Positions 5,445 to 6,545 of a stretch of 6,545 bases of DNA are shown piece after piece. This DNA comes from Methylococcaceae bacterium (GTDB lineage: Bacteria > Pseudomonadota > Gammaproteobacteria > Methylococcales > Methylomonadaceae), in NCBI GenBank assembly GCA_013138855.1, contig WTBX01000377.1, forward strand, positions 1-6,545. Direction: 5' to 3'. The position numbers and the translations under genes are program-made. Each line of letters starts with the position of its first letter. The first letter of the stretch is position 1. The notes under the pieces were generated by a model. It was not told the origin of the DNA. It worked only from the letters and a program-made list of their open reading frames with translations, and did not search any database.

Positions 5445-5966
5445 ATGAATACAGAAAAATCATTTATCCCCTTAAACATAGCCGTTTTAACTATTTCTGA
5501 TACACGAACAGAAGAGGAAGATACCTCGGGAAAAACACTAGCCGAACGTCTTACTAAAGCTGGCCATAGCGTTGCTGAGAAAAAAATCGTTGCCGATGAT
5601 ATTTATCAAATTAGAGCGGTTATTTCTAAATGGATTGCTGATCCAGACGTTAATGCGGTTGTTAGTACAGGCGGGACAGGTGTAACAGGAAGAGATGGAA
5701 CGCCCGAAGCTATCGCGCCATTATTAGATAAACAATTAGATGGTTTTGGCGAAGTGTTTAGAATGCTTTCTTATGAAGAAATTAAAACTTCAACCATACA
5801 ATCAAGAGCGATTGCGGGGGTGGCTAATGCGACGTATATTTTTTGTCTACCAGGTTCATCGGGGGCGTGTCGTACGGGCTGGGATAAATTAATACAGGAT
5901 CAATTAGATTATCGTACCCGCCCCTGTAACCTAGTGCAGCTTATGCCGCGTTTGCTGGAAAAATAA
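5445..5966 (+). CDS. moaB: MoaB-type molybdopterin adenylyltransferase-family protein
   Basis: MoaB belongs to the MogA/MoaB fold that binds molybdopterin and adenylates it before metal insertion in molybdenum cofactor synthesis. From the ATG at 5445 it is 173 residues. Visible motifs are FIPLNIAVLTISDTR (7-21), EEDTSGK (24-30), VVSTGGTGVTGRDGTPEA (72-89), DGFGEVFRMLSYEEI (99-113), STIQSRAIAGVAN (116-128), FCLPGSSGACRTGWDKLI (133-150) and DYRTRPCN (155-162). It is E. coli MoaB-like in overall sequence but keeps Asp84 in GRDGTPEA, the position of the catalytic aspartate in MogA. I prefer 5445 to the GTG at 5424: it gives the normal N-terminus and the GTG lies right against the repeat element. 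Neither start has a Shine-Dalgarno site; the leader is A-rich. No other moa gene is nearby. Confidence 0.9.
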   Translation: MNTEKSFIPLNIAVLTISDTRTEEEDTSGKTLAERLTKAGHSVAEKKIVADDIYQIRAVISKWIADPDVNAVVSTGGTGVTGRDGTPEAIAPLLDKQLDGFGEVFRMLSYEEIKTSTIQSRAIAGVANATYIFCLPGSSGACRTGWDKLIQDQLDYRTRPCNLVQLMPRLLEK

Positions 5967-5977
5967 TTATTGTCGTT

Positions 5978-6036
5978 GGAGTGCAATAGCTTTAGCTATT
6001 GCCGTGACTCGAAAAAAGCTAAAGCTTTTTTACTCC
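5978..6036. repeat. Compact REPIN-like element: two GGAG-headed palindromes head to head
   Basis: On the plus strand GGAG (5978-5981) is followed by the palindrome GCAATAGC-TTTA-GCTATTGC (5983-6002). On the minus strand GGAG (6036-6033) is followed by AAAAAAGC-TTTA-GCTTTTTT (6031-6012). Only CGTGACTCG (6003-6011) separates them. Both share the centre AGCTTTAGCT. With the GGAGT/ACTCC ends paired, the whole can fold as a three-way junction with two hairpin arms. It fills the gap between the convergent moaB and Uma2 genes, and its T-rich second hairpin may terminate transcription from both sides. Confidence 0.7.
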
Positions 6037-6045
6037 TGTTTGAGG

Positions 6046-6545
6046 TTATTTAGAGTTAGATTCAAAAACTACTTTTTCATAAATATCTGCGATGGAAATA
6101 GTTTCGCTAATCTCAGCAATATTTAATTCACCTTCCAAAGATTGATATTCCTTTAACAACCATTCATGAGGAGCTTGTTTACTGAAATGCTCAATGTGAA
6201 CTTTTTCCTGACTAATCAAAATATAATCTTGCAATTCAGGCAGACTGCGGTAATTTTCAAATTTCTCAGCTCTATCGTAATCTTTAGTGCTGTCAGATAA
6301 AATTTCAATAATTAATTCTGCACGGCTGACTATATCTTTTCGGTTTTGCCAATAGCTAGGCTCACCTTTAATAACTAAAACATCAGGATAGGTGAAGTCA
6401 CCTGTGCAAGGAATATGTAACTTAACATCACCTGCAAAAACGCGATAATCCCGCTTTCTAAAAGCTAATCCTAAAATCATACATAGATTTATACTAATTT
6501 GATTATGATTTAATGTTCCTCCAGCCATCGGATAAATCTCCCCAT
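6046..6545 (-). CDS. Uma2-family (DUF820, PD-(D/E)XK-like) protein, 5' end cut by window edge
   Basis: Uma2 proteins have a restriction-endonuclease-like fold; their cellular role is unsettled. The frame is open through the right edge: codons before the internal Met read GEIYP, so the protein reads GEIYPMAGGTLNHNQI, which is the middle of the family's N-terminal region. The Met at 6526-6528 is therefore not the true start. About 30-40 residues probably lie outside; 166 complete codons are visible. Counting from that Met, motifs are TYPDVLVI with Asp49, ELIIEILSDSTKDYDR with Glu75, and EKFENYRSLPELQDYILI (88-105), the usual catalytic-core pattern with Lys89. The C-terminal tail (about 125-160) is normal for the family. 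Uma2 genes are often present in many copies in filamentous and aquatic bacteria. It converges on moaB, with a REPIN-like element between them. Confidence 0.9.
   Translation of the reverse strand, partial: GEIYPMAGGTLNHNQISINLCMILGLAFRKRDYRVFAGDVKLHIPCTGDFTYPDVLVIKGEPSYWQNRKDIVSRAELIIEILSDSTKDYDRAEKFENYRSLPELQDYILISQEKVHIEHFSKQAPHEWLLKEYQSLEGELNIAEISETISIADIYEKVVFESNSK

Overview
The window is a moderately AT-rich stretch of a gammaproteobacterial chromosome. The aroQ-accB-accC order is the classic gammaproteobacterial arrangement. The protein matches (MoaB, an SRPBCC family, a GspF/PilC-type protein, Uma2) and the GGAG-headed palindromes suggest an aquatic, Methylococcales- or Thiotrichales-like organism. 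That finer placement is inference; no rRNA or other marker gene is present.

Left third (1-2300, minus strand): a tight housekeeping operon, aroQ, accB and accC, separated by only 4 and 9 bases. A plausible sigma70 promoter lies just upstream of aroQ. AroQ makes 3-dehydroshikimate for aromatic amino acids. AccB (the biotin carrier) and AccC (biotin carboxylase, cut by the left edge) form half of acetyl-CoA carboxylase, the first step of fatty-acid synthesis.

Middle (2300-3600): a decayed, internally deleted cydD pseudogene (minus strand) whose pieces lie in different frames but in the original order. A divergently placed SRPBCC-fold gene follows. Next comes a long inverted repeat built from a 9-base unit, and then a previously easy-to-miss 38-residue membrane-protein gene on the minus strand with a strong ribosome-binding site.

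Right half (3586-6545): an orphan two-domain GspF/PilC-like membrane protein, a secreted protein with an FG-GAP/VCBS-type calcium-loop motif, moaB for molybdenum cofactor synthesis, and a Uma2-family nuclease-like gene entering from the right edge. The gaps between these genes hold three palindromic elements that share a GGAG/CTCC boundary. Two of them are head-to-head REP doublets (REPIN-like), which suggests past or present activity of a RAYT transposase encoded elsewhere.

Apart from the aroQ-acc operon the genes look functionally independent. The window is a housekeeping operon beside a patchwork of small single-gene units separated by repeats and a gene relic. I see no multi-gene novel system here. 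The points most worth following are the REP-like palindrome set, the cydD relic, the small membrane protein and the orphan T2SSF protein.
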